Shown here piece after piece: positions 11,503 to 23,450 of a stretch of 64,000 nucleotides of DNA. The position numbers and the translations under genes are program-made. Within the stretch, counting starts at the first letter, position 1; each line of letters opens with the position of its first letter. This stretch comes from Meconema thalassinum (lineage: Eukaryota > Arthropoda > Insecta > Orthoptera > Tettigoniidae), in NCBI GenBank assembly GCA_946902985.2, contig OX336395.1, positions 14,858,708 to 14,922,707 on the forward strand, in the 5' to 3' direction. The notes beneath the pieces were generated by a model, which was not told the origin of the DNA, did no database searches, and saw nothing but the letters and a program-made list of their open reading frames with translations.

Positions 11503-12130
11503 ACGACGGCTATTCCAAAACTAAGGTCCGGTAAAAAAACATCCAAAATCAAAATTGTTTCCAAAACAATAGTTTTATTGACATTCCTTACGTATTTCTC
11601 TAATTTTCTACATAATTTCCATACTTATTTACACATTTGTCACATCGTTCCACAAGCTTTTGAATGCCCAAGTCGTAGAACTCGGCCGCCTGCGAAGCTA
11701 ATAACAGCTTCTTTCACTTCATCATCTGTGTCGAAGCGCTTGCCGCCAAGAAACTCCTTTAGGTAGCGGAACAGGTGGAAATCACTTGGCGCCAAGTCCG
11801 GACAGTACGGTGGGTGGTCCATCTGTTCCCATCCAAATTTCTTGATTAGAGTTTGCGTGTCATTTGCAGTAATGGGTCTGGCATTGTCATGCAACAACAA
11901 CACTCCAGACGACTGAAGACCACGTCGCTTATTCTGGATTGCACGTCGAAGTTTAGTCAGGGTGCGCAGTGGGCGGCTTTATTGATCGTTGTCCCTGAAA
12001 TAGTGAGTCGTCGATCTTCACGAATTTTGTCGTCAACCGCATGAACCAACTCGTCTGAAATCACTGATGGTCTGCCAGAGCGGGGTTCATCGTGCACATT
12101 TTCCCGTCCTTCGCAGCCGCTATTGCGAGC
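11503..12130 (-). pseudogene. Mariner-like transposase remnant with internal deletion
   Basis: On the minus strand about 12110-11980 encodes DEPRSGRPSVISDELVHAVD and REDRRLTISG, the linker between the helix-turn-helix motifs and the catalytic domain of mariner transposases. The frame then breaks. 11903-11720 encodes LLLHDNARPITAND and PDLAPSDFHLFRYLKEFLGG, which hold the second and third catalytic aspartates (DNARP, and D in the DLAPSD/DFHLF region). The segment with the first aspartate is deleted. An inverted-repeat-like end lies near 11505-11530; the other end was not found. It sits inside intron 4 of the left zinc-finger gene. Confidence 0.85.
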
Positions 12131-13226
12131 ATTTTTAACAGTGGATTGCTAGGATGCCACGTGATTCAGTGTAACAGTAAAATTTGTGAGAACACGCCAA
12201 GTAGGCGATATAATAGAAGCTGTGAATGCAGACAGTACATGGGCAATTTGATAAAGTCTGCATTGTGTAATCTCAGTGAGTTTGTTATTGTTAAATCATT
12301 TTAGCTTCAGTGAAAGCTGTGTTATAATTGTGATTTCTACGAGTGAAAATAACCACCAATCATGTATTATTCAACTGACCACGTGTATGAAGTGATTATT
12401 CATCTATCTACGATGGGGATGATGGAGTGAGAACCCCATAATGTGAAGGATCCGTTCTAAGGAAACTACAACATGTCGGAAGACCCAGAGGTACCGCACG
12501 TGGAGGAGATGGACGTGTTGGAATATGAAGAATGACCACTACCACCATGAGAGAGAAGCAGATGACATCATTACGTCGACCACGTGGACGCATCAAGACC
12601 CTGGTCTTGGATAAGGCCTGGAATGGAGGCCTAGTTTGGACAACCCTTGTCCGGAAACCAGAGGATGATTTTACCCCTCAGTTCTTTGGAAAGAACGAGG
12701 TGATGATGCTTTAAGTCAGTGAGTCCGTTCCTTCTCTCTTTGTACGATTCTTTTTGTGGTGGAGTAGTTTAGTTAAACCAACCAAACTCATCTTAACAGC
12801 CAATAGGTAGGGTTTTGTGCTAAATAGCACTCATTTATTTGTCATTCACTTACAGTGATAGTTAGCCACCATTTTGATTGAACATGGTTCAATCGGTGCA
12901 TTCTTTTGGACGCCGAGAGATGTCAAGTCTATTTGCTAGCTAAACGTGACTGTAGTTTTTGAGCTACTTTGTTTAACCCTGGTATGGGGGACTTTTGTTT
13001 GTTTTCTTCAATGCGACGATTAGCCGTCATTTTTAGTGGTATTTTTGTGACACCCATTCTTGGTAATTTCATGTCACGCCACTGATCTGTTTTGATTAGG
13101 CCGTATCGGTTGATGGTCAACTGAAACCATCAGTTTTGTAATTATGCTATAAATGTTTCATTATGATGAGCATTGATGCCATCCAGTTCTTGGTGAAGAA
13201 CATAGTCAGGGAATTAACTTGTATGG
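12131..13226. other. Intron 4 sequence, nothing recognised
   Basis: No coding region or named repeat is recognised. The small frames at 12408-12596 (minus) and 12532-12714 (plus) overlap on opposite strands and look accidental. Confidence 0.4.
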
Positions 13227-13234
13227 AACTAGAG

Positions 13235-13511
13235 CAGGCTGTTCCAGCTGAGCAGCTCACCCGTGAGCAGCTGAGTACTCGCCGCCTTGTGTGAGTAAAC
13301 CTGCAATATGCAATACAGCTCTGCTGTAGGGGCGGCCGTTACTAAGCGGTGGATACATCAAGATTGGCAGGAAGCCCATGTACTTGTACTATGACCTTCG
13401 CCCAGTAACGTATTGGCTATCACCTCCAGTCCCTCTCCAACCGTGCTCCGAGCATTACTGTTGAGTACCCACGTGTACGCTTACTCAAACGCGTGGATTT
13501 GGAACAGCCTG
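13235..13511. mobile_element. 277-bp hAT-type MITE with perfect 8-bp TSD
   Basis: The ends are the inverted repeat CAGGCTGTTCCA (13235-13246) and its complement (13500-13511). The flanks are identical 8-bp copies of AACTAGAG at 13227-13234 and 13512-13519. The element is too short to code for a transposase. The subterminal part carries repeated GAGCAGCT-type motifs, possibly transposase-binding sites. Confidence 0.8.
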
Positions 13512-13519
13512 AACTAGAG

Positions 13520-16500
13520 CATCGAACCCTGGACTAAAATCGTATCATTAGCAAACTCAGCAGATGTGAGAATTTGCGTATTTTTCTGTATTATTTGTGT
13601 CTGCCGTGATTTGTCATAGGATTTTTGTTGGTTATGATAATGTAAACAATACTTGAAGTGACATCTCTATCATGTCAAAGACACTCCGATTGAGTGACGT
13701 TACTACCTTTTACTTCTATTTGTTCTGAAAGACATGTTACGTAGTACAATTGTGTTATTAGGTGTAATATTGGGATAAGCCACAGGCCAGTTCATATAGG
13801 ACTTCCTTTGGAGAGAACTGATGCCTAAATGTCAATCCAGTGTTTTGTTAAAATTGCCTGACGCAACGAATGTTACGAGCACAAGCTCATTGCTATGAAC
13901 AGGTGGAGATATTACCCAGCGACCACCGACCGCACAGAAGTGAGCCATACTTATTTGAGACCCTAGACGAATGCTTATAGCATCGCTTTCTGTTAGTTTT
14001 GTATTTTCATTATTTGGGGCAAGGTCTCTGCAGCCATGTTGTATAAATCAGATGTTTTGATCTTATTATGTGTGACCGGCAGAAGTCACATGCTTGATCG
14101 CTTTGCATAGCGACTACGTTTAACACTATTTGAGTGCGTACTTTTAATATTCAGATAAGGTTTATTCTATGTTATTTGACTAGTGTATGACACCCTTGTT
14201 GGAGGCTATTCATGGTATTTTAGTGCTTGTAATGCACGTATGTCCAGACACAGTTCTGTGGACTTGTTATTAACGGGAGGTAACTGAAGTGTTCCCCAGA
14301 CCTGCCCGAGGTTAACCAGATGTGCCGAGCGCCACTGATAACTTGTGTTATTGTATTGTCCGAGCGATGGGAGCTCGTTGAAGGTATTCCGACTTTTATG
14401 TCGATGTGACATCAGATAAATGACCTCGCAGGAGACGCTACTGCTCACCAGGTGTCTAGGATCGTCAGCACTATCGTCATAAACCGACAATGAATTTAAA
14501 CCTACGAAATAATAATCAAGCGCATAATTACTCTAAACAAGCTGATAATTAATTAATTGTTTCTGATAATCTTGAAATGCACATTTTGAGCTTGCTGGCC
14601 GACACCTCGTGATGGTATACATTTCGTGGCGGAAATGACTAAGGACAGATGACACTATTTTGAGACGACGGATTGTTGCTTAACCTTTAGTTTGTAGCTG
14701 GTGGAGCACGACACTCATGTGATGTAAGTCGTAGTTATAACTACGCCATTGCCAACCTAATTAACACGCACTTAGATGACATTGGATGCAAAGAGTATTA
14801 AAACAAACGTGTAGGAAGGGTAATAACATGCATTTTGGTCTTGTTTTATTTATTTATTTTACAATGTGTGTAATCTCATGTTTACGTTTCTCTGTGTTGA
14901 TGAACACGTAGCTTATAAGAGTGTGTTTAATGGTTTTTTTCTTGGCTGTTATGTAGATTTGATGTCATATGTTTTGCTTTACGGACGTCATCGCCGTAAA
15001 TTTTTGTATTCATTGTTAGAACTTAGCTAAATTAATTAACGTTAAATGTAAATAAGGAATGGTACTATCGTAACTTAGATTTGTTTTTGCTGCCCCGTTA
15101 AATGTAAATTCTGTTAGTAACTTGGAACTTTTTAACTCGGATTAGGGATTCTTTGCGTACCATTTTCCTAGCGTTGTTGTTGTTGTTGATTATCCTCGTA
15201 ATTAGATCTTTCGTGAGGGTTTACCTTAGTTTACAGGTAGGGCTTGAATCTTTTTTTCCTCCTATTTTATTAGTTTGCGGATTAGCCGATATAAACCCTC
15301 CGAACTAGGATAGGTGCTTGCTGATTTTAAAATAAAAGTGTTCATGAGTTTTACTTAAGTCTGGATGTTTTTCATTTCTCAGTCTAGTTGTTTAGGGTGT
15401 ATTTTCTTGGGCCGTCTATGACCTTAGCCACCCTCGTTACCCCAGATCCCCTGAATCATAGTTTCTCGTGCCCCTTTGGCATATAAGAAATGCATCCGAT
15501 CCTCTCGGCACATGGGTCCGGCAGGTGAGGTGTCTGGGAAGTCACTTCGGTTGTTGGCAACCCTGACAGCTCCTCTGACGGGCACATTATAAATACACTG
15601 TTGAGTGGTATCAATGTTATGGAATCGTGCTAGTGAAAGCACATATTTGAGATTGTGTGATAATCCACATCGAGTTTAATTAAGGTCAATCCTTACATGG
15701 AATGTTGGTACCAGATGTTGAGTACAGCATCTGTGTATTATGCACTCTTATGAATAAACTGAGTAGAACACTGTGTCATAATCATGATTAAATAGTTAGA
15801 ATTAATCCAAGAAAGTAATTAACAATTGTCAACAAATTCATAATTCAATTACTACTGATATTTTTTCTAAATCGATAGACAAATTCATACTTCTAATTAA
15901 CTTAGCTGTTTGTTAGATTACATTTCAATTTAGGAATAGTGCAACCGATTAATGACAGTAAATCATGGGATGGAAGGTTGAATCACGTCTTGTAAAAAGT
16001 TAATGAGAGTACACATTAGGTGTAACTCAACGTTCTGTATAAAATGTAAATATTTATTTTATTGTTGATTGAGAATATTGATGAAACATGATAATTCGAT
16101 AACCATGATAATTACATCGATTAATCCATTATATCGTCGACGACCAATTTCAATTAAACAGTGTTGTGTAGATTTTTGTATGTGTGTGTCGAGATAGACA
16201 CTTGATTTCTTGCCACAGTTGTAGGCATTACCAGTCATTTTTGCTACTGGCATTTAGAATTTTACCCGTATTTGAGGGGTAATTCTTTCCTTTCAAAAGG
16301 GATGCTAGGAATTTTGTCCAGATGTCATACTTATTCGGAATAAATTGATTTTTCTTTTAAAATTCTCCTGCGTGATGCTTTATAGAGGTGATGGAAGATT
16401 GTATTAAGAAGGCCATCGCTGGGTATTTCGGAGTAGTCCACTCTCCCGAGGTGCTCCATTCGTGGAAATCTCTTGTTCTCTGAGCTATTATGCAATTTTG

Positions 16501-17464
16501 GCAATGGTCTTTCTTAATGCCATCTTGTTAGATATAATTATGTCCTTCTATCCCATTCACATGTTGGTGGGACTTGAGGGTTTTTCTAGCCGGGGATTTT
16601 CAGGATCTGCGATCCGGCTGTCTTCGTGGGATTCAACAGGTGATGGTAGGTAAATACCCGAAAATACCTACCCTTTACCTGTTGAAATCCCTCGATGGTA
16701 GCAGGATCGTGGAGCCTGAGGGCCCCCGGCTGAGAAATTCCCCAAGTCCCACCAACTGGAGAAGGGAGTGTCAGGGTGCAATAAATTCTAACAGAGGTGG
16801 CGTTAGGCAGGACCAGGGCACATCAGCGGGCTGCTCTGGGAACGCGAGAGTCGTGGGAGGTCGCCCTCTCGGGAGTGTGGGAAGCTCTGGAAATGCCTAG
16901 CTGTGGCCCTCCTAATGCGACCTCTTTATACTTCTGTAAATCGTCACATCGCGCGATTGAAAGAAATGACAAAGAAATTATTTCCAGAAAGATAATTCTG
17001 ACAAAGGTCGGACCAAAGCGTCCATGACTGGACACAAAAATCAGGGAGAGTGAGCACTAGTGTCATGCCAATGAATGCATCAGCTGTCCCTATGGACCGG
17101 AAATGCATTTGACCCTCGAGTGAAATATTTGATAGTATGTACCACGGGTAATCAAACAGACAAATCAAAGAGATCATATTAATGGTTCTTCCGCCGATTC
17201 CAACATTATCAAACACGCGAATTGGTTCGGATGTACAGTTGCATATTTGCAGCGAAATTATTATTATTACACCCTCAAGTGTGAATGCCTTCCCGGACGG
17301 GTGGTTCTGCGCTCCTCATTGGTGCTGTGTTATGACTCATACGTTTAAATATTGTCTTGGCGATCTGGTTAGGGTCTATTTTGTCAATCAGGCACTTAAG
17401 CAGGGGGGGGACGTGAGGTTCGTGATTCGGGGTCTCTAAAGATTCGGTGGTTTCTCAGTGTTTA
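13520..17464. other. Intron 4 sequence of the left gene, mostly unrecognised
   Basis: About 4 kb without a recognisable gene. Short GTT repeats occur at about 15173-15188. Short frames (14206-14490 minus, 15424-15642 minus, 16574-16900 plus) have no family resemblance. The 16560-16930 part is GC-richer than its surroundings and includes the inverted repeat listed separately. Confidence 0.4.
16628..16691. repeat. Imperfect inverted repeat (hairpin)
   Basis: GGGATTCAACAGGT...GGTAGGTA at 16628-16652 is followed after a short loop by TACCTACC...ACCTGTTGAAATCCC ending at 16691. The arms are about 25 bp with a few mismatches and an indel. Its role is unknown; it could be a small foldback element or part of a larger repeat. 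Confidence 0.55.
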
Positions 17465-18081
17465 TGTAATTATTTAAATTTAAATGCCATTTATCCGTTT
17501 GCGATGAAACTTTGGAGAGTTGTTGTGCACGCTCCAACGAATGTTTCTAAATTAGTTAATTCAATTCACGATAGTTTTAGAGGCCGTTAACAGAAATTGA
17601 AAAAAAAAAATATTGTGTATCCAAAAGCACTTCAAGAAACAAAGTTACAACACTTTCTTTGATTGGCAGGACAACGTCTGCCGGGTCAACTTGTATATAT
17701 ATAAATTACGTTTTGTAAGTATTTTCTTCTATCTAAATTGCATTTTGTAAATATTGTCAATTCAAATTACAGTACAGTAAGTATGTAGTTAGTTTTAGTT
17801 GTAAGTATGTAGTTAGTTTGTTTATTAGATATATGTCATTGTTCTATTAGACTGTGGTATGTGAGTGTGTCTGGTGGCAGTTGCATTGTTTATTAGTTAT
17901 AGTTCATTGTTTCATTGGACTGTGATGTGTGAGGGTGCATGTGAGTGTGCCTGGTGACAGAATGTTTTAGTGGCAGTATTTATTTTTGGTGGAACTTTAG
18001 TATTGTTTTCGTTAGTAGAATTTTGGTATTTAATTGGTAGTAGAAGGTTAGTATCTTTGTTAGTAGAATTTCTCTTTACTT
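17465..18081. other. Possible decayed transposon and short-period repeats
   Basis: The stretch 17465-17700 has an A-run and ends in a phrase (ACAACGTCTGCCGGGTCAAC) that resembles tails of widespread insect elements, possibly Helitron-like. Downstream, 17760-18080 repeats short phrases such as GTATGTAGTTAGTTT and GTTAGTAGAATTT. No coding capacity is seen. Confidence 0.3.
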
Positions 18082-18130
18082 ATTCTGAAAGGGAGTAGCA
18101 GCCTTTCAGAATAAATCAATTCTTTACTAG
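18082..18130 (+). other. Perfect 11-bp stem-loop followed by CTAG
   Basis: ATTCTGAAAGG (18082-18092) and CCTTTCAGAAT (18102-18112) form a perfect stem with a 9-nt loop. CTAG follows at 18127-18130, before a T. Helitron 3' ends have a short hairpin 10-12 nt before CTRR, so the layout is suggestive. The spacing here is 14 nt and no 5' end has been identified. It could equally be part of the 5' region of the LINE that follows. Confidence 0.3.
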
Positions 18131-21100
18131 TCTTATAGATGGTTAAGATATCGATAATATAAGCCAACTAATGGCTACACTGCGTTCTGCTGCACGGCTG
18201 AAAGCAACGGGAAACTACAGCCGTAATGCTATTCCCGAGGATATGCACCTCTCTATGCACAATTACATGTGATGATGGCCTCCTCCCTTGTAAAATTTCA
18301 ATCCGGAGGTAAACTAGTCCCCCGTTTGGATCTCCGGGTAGGGACTACTCGAGAGGGGGTTTACATCACAGAAGTGACAAAGAGAAAATCTGATATTCTA
18401 CGGATCGGAGCGTGGAATGTTAGAAGTCTGCTAGGAAGTGGAAGGTTAGAAAACTTAGAAAGGGAAATGGATAGGTTGAGGTTGGATTTGGTTGGGATTA
18501 GTGAAATGCGCTGGCAGGAAGAATAGGACTTTTGGTCAGGAGACTATAGGGTAATTAGCCCTAAATCAAACAATGGCCAAGCAGGGGTTGGTCTCATATT
18601 GAGTAGGAAACTTGGACAGCGGGTGGAATATTATGAACAATATATTGAACGGATTATTGTAGCAAAAATCAATACTAAACCTACGTGCACCACAGTGGTA
18701 CAAGTCTATATGCCTACCAGTCTAGCTGATGATGAGGATGTTGAAAAGGTCTACGAAGAAATGGATGAAATTCTGAGGTATATCAAGGGTGATGAAAATG
18801 TTATAGTAATGGGAGATTGGAACGCTGTGGTAGGAAAAGGGAGAGAAGGGAAGTTAGGAGATTTCGGATTAGGTGAAAGGAATGATCGAGGAAGCAGGCT
18901 GATGGAATTCTGCACCGAGCATGAGTTGGTCATAGCTAACACCTTATTCAATAACCACAATAGAAGAATATTCACTCGGATGAGACCAGGAGATACAGGG
19001 CGTGACCAAATCGACTTCATTATGGTCAAGCAGAGGTTTCGAAACCAGATTTTGGATTGTAAAACATATCCTGGTGCTGACATAAACTCTGACCACAATC
19101 TGGTTGTAATGAAATGCAGATTAAAGTTGAAGAAACTGAAGAAAAGTCAAAAGCCAAAAAGGTGGGCAATAGACAGACTGAAAGTAAAGGATGTAAACGA
19201 AAGATTCAAGAAGAGTATAAAGGAAGGACTAATGAAAAACCCTAAACAAACTTCAATTATAGACGATTGGGCAATTTTGAAGAATGAAATAACAAAATCC
19301 GCAGAAGAAAACATTGGTAGGAAAGAAAGAATAGGTAGAAAACCGTGGATCACTCAGGATATACTAGAATTGATGGATGAAAGGCGGAAACACAAGAATC
19401 TAAGAGATGAAAAGGGGAAAGCAGAATACAGACGTCTGAGAAATGAGGTTAACAAGAAGTGCAAGGAAGCGAAAGAAGAATGGTTGAAAGAGAAATGTGC
19501 AGGTATAGAAAATTGTCTGAAATTAGGAAAAGTAGACACAGCTTATCGAAGGATTAAGAATACTTTTGGGGAAAAGAAGACTAAGTGCTGTAATATTAAG
19601 GATACAAATGGAAAGCCTCTAACAGATAGGGAAGAAAAGGTTGAGAGATGGAAATCTTACATAGAGAGTTTGTATAAGGGAAAGGAGATTGAGAATCATG
19701 TAATGGAAAGGGAGGAGGAAATTGATGAGGATGCGAAAGGAGATTTAATATTGATATCAGAATTTGATAGAGCTTTGAAAGACTTAAGCAGGAACAAAGC
19801 ACGAGGCATAGATGATATACCGATTGAGTTGCTACGCTGCATAGGTGATTAAGGTCTGATCAGGTTATTTCACTTGGTGTGTAGGATTTATGAGAGAGGT
19901 GAGGTACCCCATGACTTCAAGAATAATGTAATCATCCCTATACCAAAGAAAGTGGGAGCTGACAGATGTGAAGATTACCGTAAAATCAGCTTGATTACTC
20001 ATGCTTCAAAGATCCTGTCTAGAATAATTTACAAGAGGATTGAAAGTCAGATAGAAACGGAGTTACGTGAAGACCAGTTTGGTTTCAGGAGAAATGTAGG
20101 AACAAAGAAAGCTGTACTAAGTCTTGGGGCTGATTTCGGAAGGTAGAATAAGGAAAGATAAGAGAACTTTCATGGCATTTGTAGACTTAGAAAAGGCTTT
20201 TGATAACGTTGATTGGACTAAATTGTTTGACATTTTGAAATCTATTGGAATAAAGTACAGGGATAGGAGGGTAATCTACAATCTATACAGAAACCAGACA
20301 GCAGTCATTCGTGCTGAAGGACATGAGAGAGAGGCTGATATTCAGAAAGGTGTTAGACAAGGCTGCAACTTATCACCCATACTTTTCAATCTTTACATTG
20401 AACAAGCAATGAAGGAAATTAGAGAAAAATTTAAAGTGGGAGTGAAGATTCAAGGAGAAATCATTTCAACTCTGAGATTTGCTGATGACATCGTCATCTT
20501 GGCCGACAAGCCTGAGGATTTGAATGGTATTGACTCCGTCTTACGGAAAGAATTCATGATGAAAATTAATAAATGTAAAACAAAAATACTGGAATGCAGC
20601 CGAAATAAATCAGAAACCTCTATGGAGATCAAATTGGAAGGTGAAAAGCTGAAGGAAGTAGGAGAATAACCAGTGATGGACGAAGCAAAGAGGATATAAA
20701 AAGTAGATTGGCTCAGGCAAAGAAAGCATTTCTAGAAAAAAGGAATCTGTTGACATCGAATATAGATTTAGGTAATAGGAAGTCATTTTTGAAAGCCGTT
20801 GTCTGGAGCGTGGTGCTCTATGGAAGTGAAACATGGACTATTGGTGCAGCAGAAAAGAGAAGAATTGAAGCATTTGAAATGTGGTGTTACAGGAGAATGA
20901 TGAAGATCAGATGGGTAGATAGGGTTATAAACAATGAGGTACTAAGACGAGTGGGAGAGGAGAGATGTTTCTGGCGACTGCTAATGAAGAGAAGAGATAG
21001 GTTAGTAGGGCACATACTAAGACACCCAAGAATAGCAAGCTTAGTTATGGAAGGAAGGGTCGAGGACTAGAACTGTAGGGGTAGACCAAGGTTAGAATAT

Positions 21101-21226
21101 GTTAAGCAGATTGCCTCGGATGTAGGGTGTGGTAGCTATGTAGAGATGGAACGATTAGCTCAGGTCAGGGAGGCATGGAGCGCTGCATCAAACCGGTCAA
21201 AAGACTGAAGACTCAAACAACAAAAC
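18131..21226 (+). mobile_element. Near full-length RTE-like non-LTR retrotransposon, inactivated
   Basis: One open frame with endonuclease and reverse transcriptase can be followed from 18269 to 21208 through several lesions. It ends with a short AAC-type tail (ACTCAAACAACAAAAC, about 21211-21226). The element lies in intron 4 of the left gene, opposite to its transcription. Its 3' end abuts the outer end of the left arm of the inverted duplication. The clade is called from overall resemblance to insect elements often annotated as craniofacial development protein 2-like; CR1-related alternatives are not excluded. The 5' limit is approximate. Confidence 0.8.
18269..21208 (+). pseudogene. Broken endonuclease/reverse transcriptase ORF of the LINE
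   Basis: 18269-18526 starts the AP-type endonuclease (ILRIGAWNVRSL ... GISEMRWQEE) and is cut by an in-frame TAG at 18524. The same frame resumes and carries GDWNAVVG, ANTLF, DQIDFIMV and the catalytic SDHN motif to a TAA at 19850. It continues from 19874 in the same frame (KNNVIIPIPKKV, FGFRRN). A frameshift near 20130 leads into reverse transcriptase motif A (AFVDLEKAFDNVDW), motif B (GVRQGCNLSP) and the active site FADD. A second shift or deletion near 20670 precedes the C-terminal part (VVLYGSETWTIGAAEKRRIE). At least two stops and two frame changes make it non-functional. Confidence 0.85.
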
Positions 21227-21233
21227 CGTGTAG

Positions 21234-21491
21234 TGCATTTTGTATTCCACATGTTGGCATCAATGTGTGCGTCTCGGTATGAGCCGTTGAGTTCTCCTTG
21301 TTGACAGTTGAACGAGATTCAAGAGCCGTTGCTAAAAGAGCAATAAATAAAAACACATCTTTCCATAATTTAGCACATATTTCAGGTGCAGTAGTGACCA
21401 TGGTTACTATTTTGAATAGGTAATGTCCCCCAGAAGATGAAACAGAGTATGTAAAAGCTACAATGACGTCTGATGCAAGTGTAGAAGCCAT
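21234..21491 (-). other. Outer-arm open frame, shared with right arm; coding status doubtful
   Basis: The minus-strand frame of about 88 codons (MASTLASDVIVAFTYSVSSS ...) is also open in the right arm at 62421-62687. Ten of 88 residues differ, and about 10 of the 14 base differences change an amino acid, which is what unconstrained sequence gives. I recognise no family. It sits next to a LINE fragment and may be transposon or non-coding DNA. Confidence 0.35.
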
Positions 21492-21529
21492 GTTCTGGTC
21501 TCATTCAGAATTAATAATTGTTCCACCTG

Positions 21530-22340
21530 CTCCTATTTAGTTCCTTCCTCCTGGCATTCTACTTTCTTGCAATTCTTCCAAAGGACAAAACCTTCGTCTT
21601 TGAAATGCCGATCTTCATACCATACTCCCTACATTTCTGGTCAAGTTCAAACATATTGGAGTCCATCATTGCAACCAGGTCATCCGAATAGGCCAGACTA
21701 CTTACCTTGAAATTCACCCAGCCAGTTTATGCCCTTCAACAATTGGTCCATGTAACAAACACAGTAGTGGTTTAATCCTTGCCTCACTCCTGTACAAACC
21801 ATGAACCCATCAACTCTCACTGTAAATTGATTATAATACATAAATACTATTGATTGCCTGTAGCAGCCTTCCCTCGATACCATAATCCCTCAATATGCTA
21901 GGTGCTCTATCGTACGCCTTCTCAAGTAACACAAACACAACTGTCTATTTCTCTCGTAGCATTCCTCAATACTCAAATTGTGATCTTGACAACCTCGTTG
22001 TGGTCTAAAGCCACTCAGGTTTTCATCCATCGTACTCTCGGCCAATGATCGAAGTCTCCTTTCTACAATGCCTGAGTACACTTTGCCCGGGACACTTATC
22101 AGAGAAATACCGCTATAATTATTGCAATCTTTCCTGTTAGCTTGCTTATAAATTGACGTGATAACTGCTTTTCTCTAGTCAGAGGGTACATTTCCTAAAC
22201 CCTATGCCTATTTGATTATCCTCTGCTTTCCCTCTACACTTTACAATTCAACTACCCCTGCTGCTTTGTTAATTACCACCCACTCTACTCCTTCAACCTG
22301 TCCTCATTCTCCTCCTGCATAACCTCAAAGTCTGCCACAT
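21530..22340 (-). pseudogene. Decayed LINE reverse transcriptase fragment (left copy)
   Basis: The minus strand carries NRKDCNNYSGISLISVPGKV, a fingers-domain start, then FRPQRGCQDH, then YMDQLLKGINW, and a YSDD catalytic box followed by LVAMMDSN near 21690. Frames are broken by several shifts and stops. The counterpart is at 61567-62366, so the insertion predates the arm duplication. The family differs from the RTE-like element next to it. Confidence 0.75.
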
Positions 22341-22784
22341 AAGTCTCCATTAAGGGGAGGTGTGGCTGAATTGTTCAAGTTTCACAGTTTTCATCATAAC
22401 ATGACCAGATTTTAATCCCTTACATAGAGAGTTGCTGGCATCTGTTGTGCTAATTTATATTTAAATAGCTTCATTAGTGTTTGAGTTATTGAACATTTTT
22501 GTATTAAAAAAGTGGTCCCTTAAAGAAGTCCTTGAATCAAAGGTTTCACTTGACCAACCTAATTCTTTTTCTACATGCAGTTAAAATGTATAGAAAAAAT
22601 AATTGCTCTGGGGTTTGGGGTTAGTTAGATGGATACTGTTCATTCTAGAAATATTTAAACTCTTATTCTAAATATTTTTGAAATTCAGCATTATTAATTA
22701 AAATCTACCTATCAAAATTACATTAAAACTCAAAGCTGTTCAAAACCCAAAGCACATTTACATTACTGTAACTTTAGCAACTAT

Positions 22785-23450
22785 TGTACCAAGTAACAAC
22801 AATGTGCGATAAGAATTTCACCATAAGGAGCATATTGTACACAGCAACTATTCTAACAAGTAACAACAATGTGTGATAAGAATTGCACAAGGAGCATATT
22901 GTACACTGCAACTACTGTACCAAATAACAACAATGTGTAATAAGAATTGCACCACAAGGAGCATATTGTACACAGCAACTATTGTACCAAGTAACAACAA
23001 TGTCTGATAAGAATTGCACCACACGGAGCATATTGTATACAGTAACTATTGTACCAAGTTACAACAATGTGTGATAAGAATTGCACCACACGGAGCATAT
23101 TGTACACAGCAACTATTGTACCAGGCTACCACAATGTGTGATAAGGATTGCACCACACGGAGCATATTGTACACGGCAACTATTGTACCAAGTTACAACA
23201 ATGTGTGATAAGAATTGCAGCACAAGGAGCATATTGTACACGGCAACTATTGTACCAGGCTACCACAATGTCTGATAAGAATTGCACCACACGGAGCATA
23301 TTGTACACGGCAACTATTGTACCAAGTTACAACAATGTGTGATAAGAATTGCAGCACAAGGAGCATATTGTACACGGCAACTATTGTACCAGGCTACCAC
23401 AATTTGTGATAAGGATTGCACCACACGGAGCATATTGTACACAGCAACAC
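22785..23450. repeat. 67-bp tandem array, left copy (about 10 units)
   Basis: The unit contains GGAGCATATTGTACAC, AACTATTGTACCA and a TGTGTGATAAGAATTG-type string and repeats every 67 bp. The counterpart is the longer array at 59516-61135. As 67 is one more than a multiple of three, each unit shifts frame, so staggered 64-codon frames appear every 67 bp. These are artefacts, not genes. Confidence 0.92.

Noticed and set aside
18751..19802. Several minus-strand frames within the LINE
   Set aside because: They are complements of the LINE coding strand, rich in S, F and L as expected for such shadows.
22785..23450. CRISPR-like array
   Set aside because: The units are contiguous and similar along their full length with no distinct spacers, and the setting is a eukaryotic intron.
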